Assembly (NCBI GenBank): GCA_026770025.1
Contig: JAMXDE010000016.1
Span: 1,660,160 to 1,724,159, forward strand
Direction: 5' to 3'
DNA: 64,000 nucleotides
DNA from: Craspedostauros australis
Taxonomy: Eukaryota; Bacillariophyta; Bacillariophyceae; Mastogloiales; Achnanthaceae
Shown: in pieces, positions 10,856 through 20,804 of the stretch
Layout of the letters: each line of letters opens with the position of its first letter
Position numbering within the stretch: position 1 is the stretch's first letter
The notes under the pieces: model-generated
What the model saw: the letters and a program-made list of their open reading frames with translations, nothing else
Databases searched by the model: none
Told to the model about the DNA's origin: nothing
Made by a program: the position numbers and the translations under genes

Positions 10856-13800
10856 TTACCAGCCCATGATTTTGAACCGTAAGTATTCGAAGACCACGAT
10901 GGACAGTCCCTTCGTGAAGATGTCTGCGAGTTGTTCCGGCGTTGAGATGTGTTGGACACAAATGAAGCCTGCCTTGACCCAGTACCAAAAGAAGTGCCAC
11001 TTGGTTAAGAAGTGTTTGGTGCGCGCGGTCGGCTGATGATTGGTGGCGAGGGAAATGCAGGCTTGGTTGTCCTCGAAGACAGTGCACTGGAGGTTGGTGT
11101 GCAGCGGCATGTCGGTGCCGGCGTTGTTAATCACTTGGCGAATGAGTTGTTGGATGGGAATCAATGTTCGCATTGCCAGGGAGAGAGCGGCGTACTCGGA
11201 CTCCATCGTGGATAACGCGATTTCAGTTTGGAGTTTCGACTTCCAAATGAGAGGGCATCCACCCAATGTGATGAGATATCCTGTGCGTGATTTCACCGAC
11301 ACTGGATCTTTGCTGTCCTCACGTTGGTAGAGGCCTGCGAAGTCAGCATCCACGTAGCACTTGAGATCGAGTTGTCCTGTAGGGTGAACGATGGTGCCCA
11401 TGGTTTCGGTGTGTTTGAGATAGCGCATGATGCGCTTGACCGCTTTGGCGTGTGATCGGCGGGGATCGTGTCCGAAGCGAGCGACTTGGGAGACTGCGAA
11501 GGCGAGATCGGGACGAGTGTTCGTTGTGAGGTAGAGCAGCATGCCGACGACAGAGCGGTAGTTCCATTTCTCGTTCATGGCTGGTTCATCCTTGCACTGT
11601 CCGAGTGCGAGTTGGGTAGTAGGTACTGGGCATGGATTGCAGTTCGACATCTTCGTTGTCTCAAGGACCTTTTTGATCAACCCTGGTTGTCGAAGATGGA
11701 CAGTGTCCGCCTTCGGGTCACGGCAGAGCTCAATCCCCAGGAATTCAGTGAAGCTACCTTCCTGGGTGAGCTCGAACCCGAGTTCACGCATTGATGCAAT
11801 GAAGTCGTCAGCATCCTTCTTGGTCTTGGAGGCGATTCCTGCATCGTCAACGTAGAGAACGATCATGATGTTGCGCTTGATGAACAAGCATTGCTCTTGG
11901 TCGCAGGCTGTGAAGCCGACTGTGATTAGAGCTCGGATTAGGTGCTCGTACCACAGGTGCGGGGCGATCGTCAATCCGTAGAGACTTTTGCGAAGTCGGA
12001 GACAGGTGTTGGGCCCCTTGCTTGACTTGAAGCCGCGAGGAAGGTGAAGATGCACAGGCTTGTGGATGGAGGCCTGCACGAAGGCATTTGTGAAGTCGAT
12101 GGATGTAGTCGTCCAACCCATTACGATGGATGTGCTCAAGAAGATGCGAACGGATGACCAGGCCACGACTGGCGCGTAGGTGGATGCATCTTCATTCATG
12201 AGATCTCCACGACAACACCAGCGACCCTTGTACTTCTTGATAGTACCATCTGGCAAGCGCTTGCGACGGAAAACCCAGGTCCCTGGGAAGATTCGATCGT
12301 TGACAACGTCGGCCTTTTGAATCTCTTCCCATGTTCCCTTTTCCGTAAGTGCCTTGATTTCCTTTCCGGCTGCTTGCATCCACTCATCCTTGTTGTCGTC
12401 GCGAATCGCTTCGTCGAAAGAGAGGGTGTCAGGGTCATTGCTGGATGCCTTGTACGTGGATGAGCGTTCGGCGATATCCAAATCGCCACCTGTTGCGAAG
12501 TAGCTCATCATGTGTCCATCAACATATGTTGGGAAGTTTGTCGAGTCTCGTTGTGGCTCGATGATCGAGACAGCATAGGCATGTTGTTCGATGTTAGCCC
12601 ACGCGTGCTCTGGAATGCATGTTGCTGTGTCCAGGATGGACGATGGGTCGACTTCAAGTGTCGATTCGATTTTGTCGGAGACACGCGTTAACGGAGCCAC
12701 CTTGAGAGGCGCAGTGTTGGTTTCGATCATCCCTTGGACGAACTTCTCGACTTCGAATTCACTTGGCTGTGGCCATGGCCCTGGACGGATGGTCGTGACT
12801 TGGCGACGGAGTAGTTCGAAAGCGAGACGATAGTGATGATTCTCAGAGATGGCGTTCCACACGGAGCGAGTTCTTTTGAAGAAGGTGTTTCCACTGATTC
12901 TGGCTTCGGGGGGAAGAAAGCCTTTCATCATCAAATATTCCGGATCCTGGTTCGACCATGGCTCTGGTTTGGCCAATGACATGTAGTCAAAGGCATCGAA
13001 GCTGGGGTTCATGATGCCGGTTCGAATGAAAGTGCTCAGTTTGTTGACGAATTGGCCGACAGCGTAGTCAGTCGCTTGTCTCCTGAGGTCGTCGCAACGA
13101 ATCTCGCAGTGAAGATCGACTTCGAAGTGTCTCTCCATGTCCGAGTAGAAGTCTTCGTAGACGTCTTGGAATGGCGTTGGTCCTTCTTCGACCATGTTGT
13201 CTGGATCCGGCTGCCACCAATCGACCATGTTGATGTTGGCCTCTCTCGTTTCAGTCGCCTTTGGCGCAAATGTTGGAAGGACGACTTTGGTTGGTTGCGG
13301 ATTCAAGGTGTTGAATCGAAGTCGAAGTCTGCGCAGTAGGTAGTTGGCATCCACCTTGAATTGGTGTAAGTCGATGGAGAGAGAGTCGCTGCCTTCACGT
13401 TGGAGCGGTTCGATTGTGTGCAAGCAGTCGACGACAGCTTGTGAGAATGTGATGATTGATGCAGAATCAGGGTGTAGTTCCCTGGTTGTTGCCTCCTGTT
13501 CATTTTCTTCCATGCTGGCCACTGCGGGACAGAAGTAGTAGTCATCGGTATCTTCGTCGTCTAACCATGCGGCTTTGCCTCCCATGCGCGCATACGTGAA
13601 TCGATTTGGTTGTTTGCGACTTCTCGTGCTTCGAGGTCTTGCTGGCATTGATTCGAGCTTAGGCATGGTTGGTGTTATGGAGCCGGTTTCAGTTGGTGTT
13701 GGATCTGAAGGTGGTAATGGAGTTACCGGTGCCGAGATTGGTGACTCTCGGAGAGGCGAATCCAATTGTGGTTGAAGTGTTCGCTGGTCCGGTGACTCTA

Positions 13801-16800
13801 TAATAGGATCAGGTTCTGGTTGCTCATTAGCAGCTCCCTCTGTCGAAGACATTTGCCTGTTGCCTCCCTCTGAGACTGGCATTGGAGGGGCGAGAGTGTC
13901 ACTCATGAGATCCGGGATCTGTTGTGTCAGTGGTTGCGACCTTTTAGCCAATACCTGTGGCACTCTATCACGAATGGCTTGTTGGTTTCGCGTCTCAGTT
14001 GCTGGTGGTGGAGTATGGTCGTCGTTGCGTTGTAACCGGTTGTGGTCTCGCGTGTCTGATGCGAAGATGTCGTCCTGCTCCATTGATTCCACATCGTCGT
14101 CGTCGAATGGGTATTGAAAGGTGGTGTCGCCGAACATGCGAGCCCATTCTTCCGATTGATAGCTTGGAAGTTGCTTCAAGTCGGTAGCAATCGTTGCGAA
14201 CCAGTCATCGAACACAACATGGAACTGAGGTGTGATTGAACCTGTCCGTGGTGATAGGACCAGAGGTACGGTTGAAGCATGCTTCGTGGATAGACCCATG
14301 TTCACGTATCTTTCTCCTCTTGGTTCCCATCGAGGTATCTTTCGTCCGTCGGCCAGTGCTTTGTTAAGGACATAGACTGGGCTGCCCCATACGTGCAGGT
14401 TATGAAGTTGCTTGAGGGGGAGACGAATGCGTGAAAGAACATCGTAAGGTGTGAGGCCTGTGGCGGGGTTAGGCACGCGATTGTAGATGTACGCTGCGTG
14501 CACTACGGCCATTGGCCACAGTTGAGCGTCAAATATGGTTGGCCAATGGATGCTTTGGTGCATCATCATGGTTCGAGCCATTGAGACAATTGTTCGAATA
14601 CTGCGCTCGGCGATTCCGTTGTGATGATGTGCGCCGACACCTGCGAATCGATGGACTTGATGGAATATCTCAAGGTGCTTGGAATATTCGGGTGAGGTGA
14701 AGGTAGTTGCGTTATCCGATAGATAGGATCGCACGGGAACTCCCACATCTCGGCACATCAGTTCGAACCGTTCCTTGGCTTCGAGGGTAGCGTGCGTGGT
14801 CAGCGCTGCTACTGGTTCCACATGAATGTATCCGGAGGCGTGATCGACGAAGATGGCTCCGCCTTTGTACATTTCGTTTGGATCACCTTTGCCTCGTCCT
14901 GAGAAGAGGCGTCCTGGTGTTCGACCGACGAAGTGGTCCACTGACACTTGTTGTCCTGGGAACAAGTGGTCGGTGCGCAAAACTCCTTGTTTGTCACGAA
15001 TGACATGTTGGGTTATTCCTGGTGAAGGTCGACGGTGCAGCTTTCCGAATTGACATGCGGCGCAGAGCGGAAGGCTCGTGACCTTTGCCGCAGCTGTGTG
15101 CATCTTTCTAGACGATTCTGACCCAGTGAGTGCACCCGAACGCAGCAGGAACTTCACTCGACTGAAGGATAAGTGTCCTAGACGATAGTGCCATCGAAGA
15201 AGTTCCTTTTGCGGTTGGGTGAGATTCACATTGTGGTCCGATACGGTAGAGACGATGGACGTTAGTGCAGCTGGCACATCATGAATGTTGTCGGCGCTGT
15301 AGCCAACGGATGTTGGCAACCTTGTGGATTTCTTGTAGTTCGCTACGATTGCATTGCGATCGTTGCTTCCCAGGATTCCGCTGAGTTTGCAGGAGGACTT
15401 GTCGAATACGATCGTTTCTCCCTGATACTCTTCGAGAAGACTGGAAGTGCTGATTAGCTTGACCTTCGATTCGGGAACATGGAAAGCAGGAAGTCGCAAT
15501 TTGCGAGGACTTCCAGTCACATCAAGAACATACCACTCGACAGTTCCCAACGCATTCACTTGGATTTTCTTGAGGAACCCGTTGAGAAAGGTCGGTCTTG
15601 GTGGAGGACTTGGAGTAGAACAGAAATCGTTGAGGTCATTTGTCACAGAGATTGACGCTCCGCTGTCCCATACAAGTTCGAATGGAGCATCGGGCGAGAG
15701 ATAACTCTCAGCTTTAGCTGGAGATGCAAAAGCATTGCGATTGGTGAAATAAGATGCTAGACCTTGCAGAGTGAGTAGTGCGGGCATGTCATTGTCACAT
15801 TGTTGCTTTTGGCTTCGATCATACATCAAGTCGATTCCGCGAGTTGGGTACAGGCTCCAGAGGTTTCGTGAGATGGATGAGGTGCGACCTTCCTGGCGGG
15901 GCAATTTTGCAGTCGTGAGTGGTTGGTTTTTACCATAAGTGGAAGTTTTCGACTGGTTCCAGTAACGACGTTTTGATCTGTGATTGCGAGTTTTGGTCCG
16001 GGCCTGGGGGCGCCACACACGTTTTGTTCGTGGGAATTTTCCTTTCGACACATTTACGGGTTTGGGTCCATCTGGGTCGAGACTTTCCATCACAAGGTCG
16101 TAGAGACTGCGTTTCACAGCCCTATTGAAGTGTGTTGGACGTTTGTGTACTTGCTTGAACCGTTCTTTGACTCGTGCCTTGTTGTAGACTAGGTCAGTAG
16201 GGTTGATTGCGTCGGGTCTTCGTGGGACGTTCGTGTGGAGGAGTAGTAGAGTCACGGCAATAAGCATCCAGGCGTTAGCTGCCGCGATGTACCACCCATA
16301 CTCTACTCCGATGGTTATGACTTGGAGTGAAGCGAAGAGGAGAACCAATCCGATGATGCTACCGGAGTAGTTGAAGGAGGTGAAGAGGTTCCAAATGAGG
16401 GACCACCAGGTGTCTTCGTCTTGGCTGGAGGCGGCTGTGAAGCACGTCCACGCAGCCATGTCGATGGAGAGGTTGTCCTGCTTGGGAACGTTCTTGCCCT
16501 TTGCCTTCGCCTTGAACTTGAAGTTGTCCTGGTGGCTCTCGGTGTTGTGCGAGAGACGCCAGCGGCGGCACTTGGCGCACCACATGAACGTCTTGTCGTT
16601 GACAAGCTTGCGCTGTGGCTCACCGGGCTTGGGAGCTTTGGACGACCAGCCCTGGCCGGCGTTGCGTTTGGCGTCGCGTTCCTTGGGCTTCTTGAAGTTG
16701 TTTCTCTTTCCATCGTTCTTGGAGAAACCTTTGTGTTGCTCGAGAACGTTGGCGCTTGGATTCTGGACGGCGTTGTTGGCGTACGAGTACTTGGGCACGT

Positions 16801-18100
16801 TGCTATCTCTGGTACGCCTGATGGCATGCCAGCGATTTCCGCGCACTTCGTTTTCGTACGACGCCTCGGCCTTGTTGCAGATTGCCATCCATGTGAGGTC
16901 TTTTGCGGCAAGCTGGGGGCGAGCGTACTCGTATGTGAAGACGGGGAGGCGCATGAGGATTTCCTCAAGGCTATCCTTCATCACATAGAGAGGACGTCGG
17001 TACTGTTCACCAGACCGGATCTGTCCTCCAGCCTGCAGGAAGGCATCGAGGATCGTTCGGAGGAGACGAAGGTCGAAGCGACCGGCGTCGTCGAGGCGCT
17101 TGCAAAGAGCACGAAGGTGGACTGCCATGAGACCAACGTTCTCGTTTGGAAAACGTCTGCAGTTGACTTCACGAATCTTGGCTGCGAGGGCGTCTTGTTC
17201 ATCCAAGGAGTTGGCCGAGTTGCTGTTCATGAACTCAACGAAGAGAGTGATGAAGTTATCGTGGAACCTCGGTTCGATTCGGTTCATGAGCTGGTCTTCG
17301 AGGACTGGATCAAGACTGTCACGGAAGAACGCTGAGGCTGTCTCGTTGTTCTGGACGTCGTAGTGATCCCACTTCAGATGGAAGTCGTCGAAGTGCTTGG
17401 TGGCATCTTCAAGAGTGAAGGCGGCTGGTGAGTCCAGGACGCAAGTCATCCCTGACTCTGCGTTGGCGTCAGCGATGTACGCCATGGTGAGGAGTCCGGT
17501 TCTTGCCATGTGGTTTCGCACCAGGCGGATGAACTGCTGGATGTTCCCTCCTTTCTTGAACTTGTCGGTGAGTCCTTGCTCTCGCTTGGACTGGTTGGTG
17601 GAGTCAGCACCGTTATGGAGGATTCTCTGTTGTTGAGAGTTAGTCCACCTGGTGTGTGACTCGTCTTGGAGGCCGGTCCAGTGCCCGTTTGGTGCGCCTG
17701 CGGTCCAGGGTACCCAGTTGCGTCCTTGCTTGAGGATGCCTCCCATGATGGGGACGGTTGGTTTCCCAGAGAGGTCGTGGTCGTCGTCTTCGCTGTCCTC
17801 TTCTGACTTTCTGCTCTTCTTGGGCATGGGAGTTTCCATGTCGAAGATGCTGTCGCCGAGGAAGGACTGTTCCGTTCGGGGTCTTGTGTCGCCAGCGGAG
17901 CGGCTGCGCTCGAGACCGGGACGGCTTGGGGTCGTGGTGGCTGTCGCCGCTGCTTGGGCAGTTGCTATAGCCGCGTTTGCTGCTTCTGCAGCGGCTTCGG
18001 CCGCCAACGTCGCCTGTGTGAGGCGAGCGTTCTCGACCGTGATCGCTTCGAGCTGCGCTTGCAGCTCTTCCAGCGTGGCAGGGGTTGTCTCTTCCGCCAT
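10856..18100 (-). CDS. Intact Copia Gag-Pol polyprotein (2414 aa) with membrane-like segments
   Basis: This polyprotein makes the particle and enzymes for element A. The start ATG at 18100 opens an Ala/Glu-rich coiled-coil-like N-terminus. A zinc-finger-like WCAKCRRW...H...H block lies near residues 507-523. Two hydrophobic stretches follow at about 580-600 (SIIGLVLLFASLQV) and 605-625 (WMLIAVTLLLLH). Then come protease WDSGAS (about 810), integrase zinc part HYRLGH...CAACQFG (967-1013), integrase core DDE with SVDHF, SDNAT and NGIAERS (1055-1180), RT from WVFRRKR to LYVDDAG (about 1930-2087), and RNase H YVDADF, STMESEYAAL, FEDNQA and ADIFTKGL (2255-2400). All catalytic motifs are present without a stop or shift. 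The membrane-like segments between Gag and protease are not normal for Copia. Confidence 0.95.
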   Translation of the reverse strand: MAEETTPATLEELQAQLEAITVENARLTQATLAAEAAAEAANAAIATAQAAATATTTPSRPGLERSRSAGDTRPRTEQSFLGDSIFDMETPMPKKSRKSEEDSEDDDHDLSGKPTVPIMGGILKQGRNWVPWTAGAPNGHWTGLQDESHTRWTNSQQQRILHNGADSTNQSKREQGLTDKFKKGGNIQQFIRLVRNHMARTGLLTMAYIADANAESGMTCVLDSPAAFTLEDATKHFDDFHLKWDHYDVQNNETASAFFRDSLDPVLEDQLMNRIEPRFHDNFITLFVEFMNSNSANSLDEQDALAAKIREVNCRRFPNENVGLMAVHLRALCKRLDDAGRFDLRLLRTILDAFLQAGGQIRSGEQYRRPLYVMKDSLEEILMRLPVFTYEYARPQLAAKDLTWMAICNKAEASYENEVRGNRWHAIRRTRDSNVPKYSYANNAVQNPSANVLEQHKGFSKNDGKRNNFKKPKERDAKRNAGQGWSSKAPKPGEPQRKLVNDKTFMWCAKCRRWRLSHNTESHQDNFKFKAKAKGKNVPKQDNLSIDMAAWTCFTAASSQDEDTWWSLIWNLFTSFNYSGSIIGLVLLFASLQVITIGVEYGWYIAAANAWMLIAVTLLLLHTNVPRRPDAINPTDLVYNKARVKERFKQVHKRPTHFNRAVKRSLYDLVMESLDPDGPKPVNVSKGKFPRTKRVWRPQARTKTRNHRSKRRYWNQSKTSTYGKNQPLTTAKLPRQEGRTSSISRNLWSLYPTRGIDLMYDRSQKQQCDNDMPALLTLQGLASYFTNRNAFASPAKAESYLSPDAPFELVWDSGASISVTNDLNDFCSTPSPPPRPTFLNGFLKKIQVNALGTVEWYVLDVTGSPRKLRLPAFHVPESKVKLISTSSLLEEYQGETIVFDKSSCKLSGILGSNDRNAIVANYKKSTRLPTSVGYSADNIHDVPAALTSIVSTVSDHNVNLTQPQKELLRWHYRLGHLSFSRVKFLLRSGALTGSESSRKMHTAAAKVTSLPLCAACQFGKLHRRPSPGITQHVIRDKQGVLRTDHLFPGQQVSVDHFVGRTPGRLFSGRGKGDPNEMYKGGAIFVDHASGYIHVEPVAALTTHATLEAKERFELMCRDVGVPVRSYLSDNATTFTSPEYSKHLEIFHQVHRFAGVGAHHHNGIAERSIRTIVSMARTMMMHQSIHWPTIFDAQLWPMAVVHAAYIYNRVPNPATGLTPYDVLSRIRLPLKQLHNLHVWGSPVYVLNKALADGRKIPRWEPRGERYVNMGLSTKHASTVPLVLSPRTGSITPQFHVVFDDWFATIATDLKQLPSYQSEEWARMFGDTTFQYPFDDDDVESMEQDDIFASDTRDHNRLQRNDDHTPPPATETRNQQAIRDRVPQVLAKRSQPLTQQIPDLMSDTLAPPMPVSEGGNRQMSSTEGAANEQPEPDPIIESPDQRTLQPQLDSPLRESPISAPVTPLPPSDPTPTETGSITPTMPKLESMPARPRSTRSRKQPNRFTYARMGGKAAWLDDEDTDDYYFCPAVASMEENEQEATTRELHPDSASIITFSQAVVDCLHTIEPLQREGSDSLSIDLHQFKVDANYLLRRLRLRFNTLNPQPTKVVLPTFAPKATETREANINMVDWWQPDPDNMVEEGPTPFQDVYEDFYSDMERHFEVDLHCEIRCDDLRRQATDYAVGQFVNKLSTFIRTGIMNPSFDAFDYMSLAKPEPWSNQDPEYLMMKGFLPPEARISGNTFFKRTRSVWNAISENHHYRLAFELLRRQVTTIRPGPWPQPSEFEVEKFVQGMIETNTAPLKVAPLTRVSDKIESTLEVDPSSILDTATCIPEHAWANIEQHAYAVSIIEPQRDSTNFPTYVDGHMMSYFATGGDLDIAERSSTYKASSNDPDTLSFDEAIRDDNKDEWMQAAGKEIKALTEKGTWEEIQKADVVNDRIFPGTWVFRRKRLPDGTIKKYKGRWCCRGDLMNEDASTYAPVVAWSSVRIFLSTSIVMGWTTTSIDFTNAFVQASIHKPVHLHLPRGFKSSKGPNTCLRLRKSLYGLTIAPHLWYEHLIRALITVGFTACDQEQCLFIKRNIMIVLYVDDAGIASKTKKDADDFIASMRELGFELTQEGSFTEFLGIELCRDPKADTVHLRQPGLIKKVLETTKMSNCNPCPVPTTQLALGQCKDEPAMNEKWNYRSVVGMLLYLTTNTRPDLAFAVSQVARFGHDPRRSHAKAVKRIMRYLKHTETMGTIVHPTGQLDLKCYVDADFAGLYQREDSKDPVSVKSRTGYLITLGGCPLIWKSKLQTEIALSTMESEYAALSLAMRTLIPIQQLIRQVINNAGTDMPLHTNLQCTVFEDNQACISLATNHQPTARTKHFLTKWHFFWYWVKAGFICVQHISTPEQLADIFTKGLSIVVFEYLRFKIMGW

Positions 18101-18515
18101 GATGGATGACGGGGACTTCTTGAGTGGTCTTCGGACTTCGAGGGGATCGATCTGTTTGCCTTCTCTTGCTCTTGCTCGGCTTCACTTCGTTGGGAAGGTG
18201 TGCACTGAAGTTCGATGCAGGCTTGGGGAGGCTCGCACTCGGTTGGCGAGTGCGGTTGTTGCTTGCTTTGGCAGAGGCTACTGAGGTCCGACCTTGGGTC
18301 GCTTACCTTCAGCTGGGACTTTTGTCCTCGTGAGTGGCTCGGTTTTCGAGCTTTGGAGTCTGATTTCAAATCAGATGCATGCGATGAGGACGTGGTCCTT
18401 TGATGGAGGCTCGGTTTGCGAGCTGTGCCTTTTGGCTTTGTCTCAGAGAGACTCTTGCGATCGGTTGGCAGAGGAAGATGCTCGGTGGAGTTGATAAGAG
18501 AGTATTTGGCAACCA
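18101..18515 (-). other. Leader of element A
   Basis: About 415 bp between primer-binding site and ATG. A second minus-strand frame (18516-17965) stays open through the whole leader and into Gag in another phase, but begins with GTG and has a low-complexity Ser/Lys composition, so I do not call it a gene. It contains a good splice-donor-like AAGGTAAGC (minus, near 18306-18314), so a spliced leader is possible. Confidence 0.4.
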
Positions 18516-18528
18516 CTCGCAGCTACCA
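18516..18528 (-). promoter_or_regulatory. tRNA primer-binding site of A
   Basis: On the minus strand the 13 bases TGGTAGCTGCGAG follow the 5' LTR directly. TGG matches the CCA end of a tRNA and TGGTAGC is the form used with initiator methionine tRNA in other Copia-type elements. The tRNA identity is inferred; the host tRNA is not in the window. Confidence 0.65.
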
Positions 18529-18576
18529 GTTAGGATTCGGGCGTAGTTGGCGCGAATCGTAACTGGTAGCTGCGAG
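18516..18576. repeat. Perfect 17-bp inverted repeat over the primer-binding site
   Basis: 18516-18532 (primer-binding site plus LTR end) is repeated exactly inverted at 18560-18576 inside the 5' LTR. The arms extend inward by GATTCG/CGAATC after one mismatch. In the 3' LTR and the solo LTR the second arm is absent; a 33-bp block stands there instead of 16 bp. Confidence 0.95.
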
Positions 18577-19196
18577 ATAGCCGTGTGATGCAGTTCAAGA
18601 GGGATGTATTGATTGAAGAGTTGTTACTGTAACGATGAGTAGATGAGTGCTTTGTAGCTAATCCTTGTCTGTGTTTATTATGAGTTAGCTTGTGGTGTTA
18701 GTAGGGTGAAGAAACGATGTCACACAACTTGGCGAGACCCTGCACTGATGTACTTGGTTCAGTGCTCAGGGTTGATGATCATAGCAGTGCCTTGCTCTCC
18801 GCACATGTAGATACACTGTAGTGTAGGCCATGACGCATGTTGGTGATAGTCATGAAGCAGTGGTTGTGGCTGGAGCTGACCCTCGGATTCCATTGCTCAG
18901 GTTGAAGCAAGTTGGATACTCATGTTGAGACTACGGCAATAATGCAGTAGCCGTCAGCGTGAAGGGAATCGAGGTATGTTGTAGTAAAAGGATCTGAGGA
19001 GCATATAGTTCCCAAGGTAAGGTGTGAGTCAGATCGGTCATGTTTGAGTCATGATGGATTCGTGAATGGAGGAGAGAAAGGAGGAGAAAAGATTTGGTGG
19101 TCGATCAAGTCGGAGGATTTCGCGCCAAAACGAGAATTTCTCCCATCTGGTTGATACCGTGTCCGGTGGTAGTCTGTCCCTCATTGAATCTCAACT
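18528..19196 (-). repeat. 5' LTR of A, with rearranged end
   Basis: 669 bp, 17 bp shorter than the 3' LTR because of the replaced block at 18560-18575. The rest is nearly identical; one substitution was noticed (GTTAGTAGGG against GTTAATAGGG). Confidence 0.93.
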
Positions 19197-19202
19197 GCAC
19201 AT

Positions 19203-19945
19203 CTTGTATGGGTGGGTTGGCGGTGTGGTGGATGTTCACATGCGCCACCACACCAGCAAAGCCACATGATGGGTGCTTTGTCACCACCCAAAAAACTCTT
19301 GCACTCCACTTGTTCCTTCTCTTGACACCTTCCAGGCAGTCTTTCAGCCTCAAACTTCGTAGAACCCTTCATCTTGATCCCCTTGATGCGTCTTGCCCAT
19401 CCATGTTTGTCGAAATGGCTTGTATCGTCCACACACAGCCCGTACCCAACGTGCATGGTTGACGCTTTTTTGCGCGTTTTGCTCGTTTCGCTATCGCTGA
19501 TTCAAATGAACCGCTCTGACAGCGCCCTCTTGCCCATCCACCAAGCTTTCCATGGCGGTCCCGTTGATGTGCTTGGATTTGGTATTGGACTGGTGGTTGA
19601 TGCAGTGCCGTCCATGTCTTTTGGCGGTTCTCACAGAGTGTTGTTTTGTTTCCCCATTGTCGTGTTGTTGTGTTTCTTTTCTTGGTGACGGTCTTTTCTT
19701 GCTGTTGGGGTTTGGGAAATTAAAACAGAATTCCAACGAATGCCTCCAAACCTTTGCTACAAATCCTGAGTCTGGTGAGTCCGCTGTTGGTTTCTGTGAA
19801 AGCCAAGACATGTGAAACACTCGGAAAAAATAGTGCATTCTAACTACAGTCCCGTGGCCCTCCCACAGTTGAAGACGTACGTAGGATCAGTGCAATTTAC
19901 GTAGAACAAGTAGAAACTGCACTAGAAAACACAATTTTCCATGGC
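19203..19945 (-). pseudogene. M internal DNA right of A, broken minus-strand coding remnant
   Basis: The minus strand carries protein-like but frame-broken sequence: 19838-19491 (Lys/His-rich), 19456-19181 (with VDDTSHFDKHGWARRIKG) and 19353-19205 (with KRRNKWSARVFW and VVTKHPSCGFAG). Adjacent frames can be joined by small shifts, so this looks like one decayed gene reaching into 10079-9481 on the other side of element A. I do not recognise the family. 19840-19945 shows nothing. Confidence 0.35.
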
Positions 19946-20278
19946 ATGCAACGATGCTACAAACGACTATGGGAGAGGCTCTCAGAGGACCCGAAAGAAA
20001 CAGACAATGTGATGATCGGGAGACGATACGGGATGTGTTGTATGTGTGATGATGTTATTGTGACTAACTCCGACCGTGCAGAGGCTGTGAACATGGGATT
20101 TGCTGCTGCACCGTCTGCCATGGGACCATATACCAACAGACAACACCCCGTGCGGGTACAGGAAGAGGAGGGCGTCACACTGGTGGTGACAGCGGACGAG
20201 GAGGTGGTCGAGGAGGAAAGCAACAGGCCAGGAGCTCACCAGCAAAAAGACGTCGCCAACTTGTCCCACAGAGGATGA
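19946..20278 (+). pseudogene. M cargo gene, N-terminal RGG-type remnant
   Basis: The plus strand is coding-like but out of phase with what follows. In one phase 20160-20260 encodes an RGG box (GRGGRH...GRGGGRGGK) followed by Lys/Arg. In another phase an open frame from 19946 stops at 20278. About 20010-20140 resembles the start of the LTR of element H in reverse orientation, so part of this may be inserted LTR rather than gene. No function is assigned. Confidence 0.35.
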
Positions 20279-20804
20279 GAACTGTTGGATTTGGAGCCAC
20301 CAGCTGGAGCGAAAATGGGGTGACATCCTCCAGGAACGCAACCTGCTGATCAGAGGGTCTGAACCCTTTGTGCACACGATGAGGGAAGACGGCGCTATGG
20401 ATGAAGTACTGGCATTTGTGAAGGACCTGGATGAGGCCCTGAAAGAGGGTGCCTCTCTTGATGACTCAACGGGCATGTTTCACGATGCGTACTTCAACAA
20501 GATGTCTGCAGACATGAACCTACGCATGGTCAAGCTGATGGTCAGACTGGTTGCCACCTCCAACAAATTCTCTGGAGGGCTGTGGAAGTCCGAGCAGATC
20601 AAGGCAACACACAAGACAGCAGGATGGATTGGTGTGAGGATGGCACTCGTGATGGTCAAAGGCATGCCTCTGGACAACGAAAAAGAAGAACTGGCGAAAT
20701 CCCTCAACCTGGTGGCAAAACAAGAAACAGCGAAAACTAAGACACAAAGTTGTGACGTTTCCGCACAAGCAGCCAAAACCGCAGGGCCTCCACAGTGTGA
20801 ATGA
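20254..20804 (+). pseudogene. M cargo gene, middle part, unknown protein
   Basis: An open frame covers the region through TGA at 20802-20804. From the codons before the ATG at 20370 (WSHQLERKWGDILQERN) onward it reads like a real globular protein, with LAFVKDLDEALKEG, MVKLMVRLVATSNKFSGGLW and ATHKTAGWIGVRMALVMVKG. The following frame (20752-21224) overlaps its end in another phase and continues in the same style, so a small indel near 20750-20800 has probably split one gene. No family recognised. It lies inside transposon M upstream of the transposase. Confidence 0.45.

Larger units (their letters stand above)
10080..19202 (-). mobile_element. Full-length Copia element A
   Basis: This is a complete minus-strand element: 3' LTR 10086-10771, polypurine tract, one intact polyprotein (18100-10856), leader, primer-binding site and 5' LTR 18528-19196. 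It is flanked by TSD GCACAT (10080-10085 and 19197-19202; 5 or 6 bp). LTR ends are AGTT...AACT on the plus strand rather than TG...CA. Outside one rearranged block the LTRs differ by a single substitution that I could find. With an unbroken 2414-codon frame this is a recent and probably active insertion. It sits inside transposon M. Confidence 0.95.

Noticed and set aside
16421-17335. Plus-strand open frames of 200-300 codons opposite the Gag of A (and similar ones opposite B and C)
   Set aside because: They are antisense shadows of the polyprotein reading frames, with no motif and no start context, and stop where the sense codon bias changes.
18306-18314. A splice donor in the leader of A as proof of an intron
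   Set aside because: The AAGGTAAGC match is good, but no matching acceptor could be chosen with confidence, so it is only noted.
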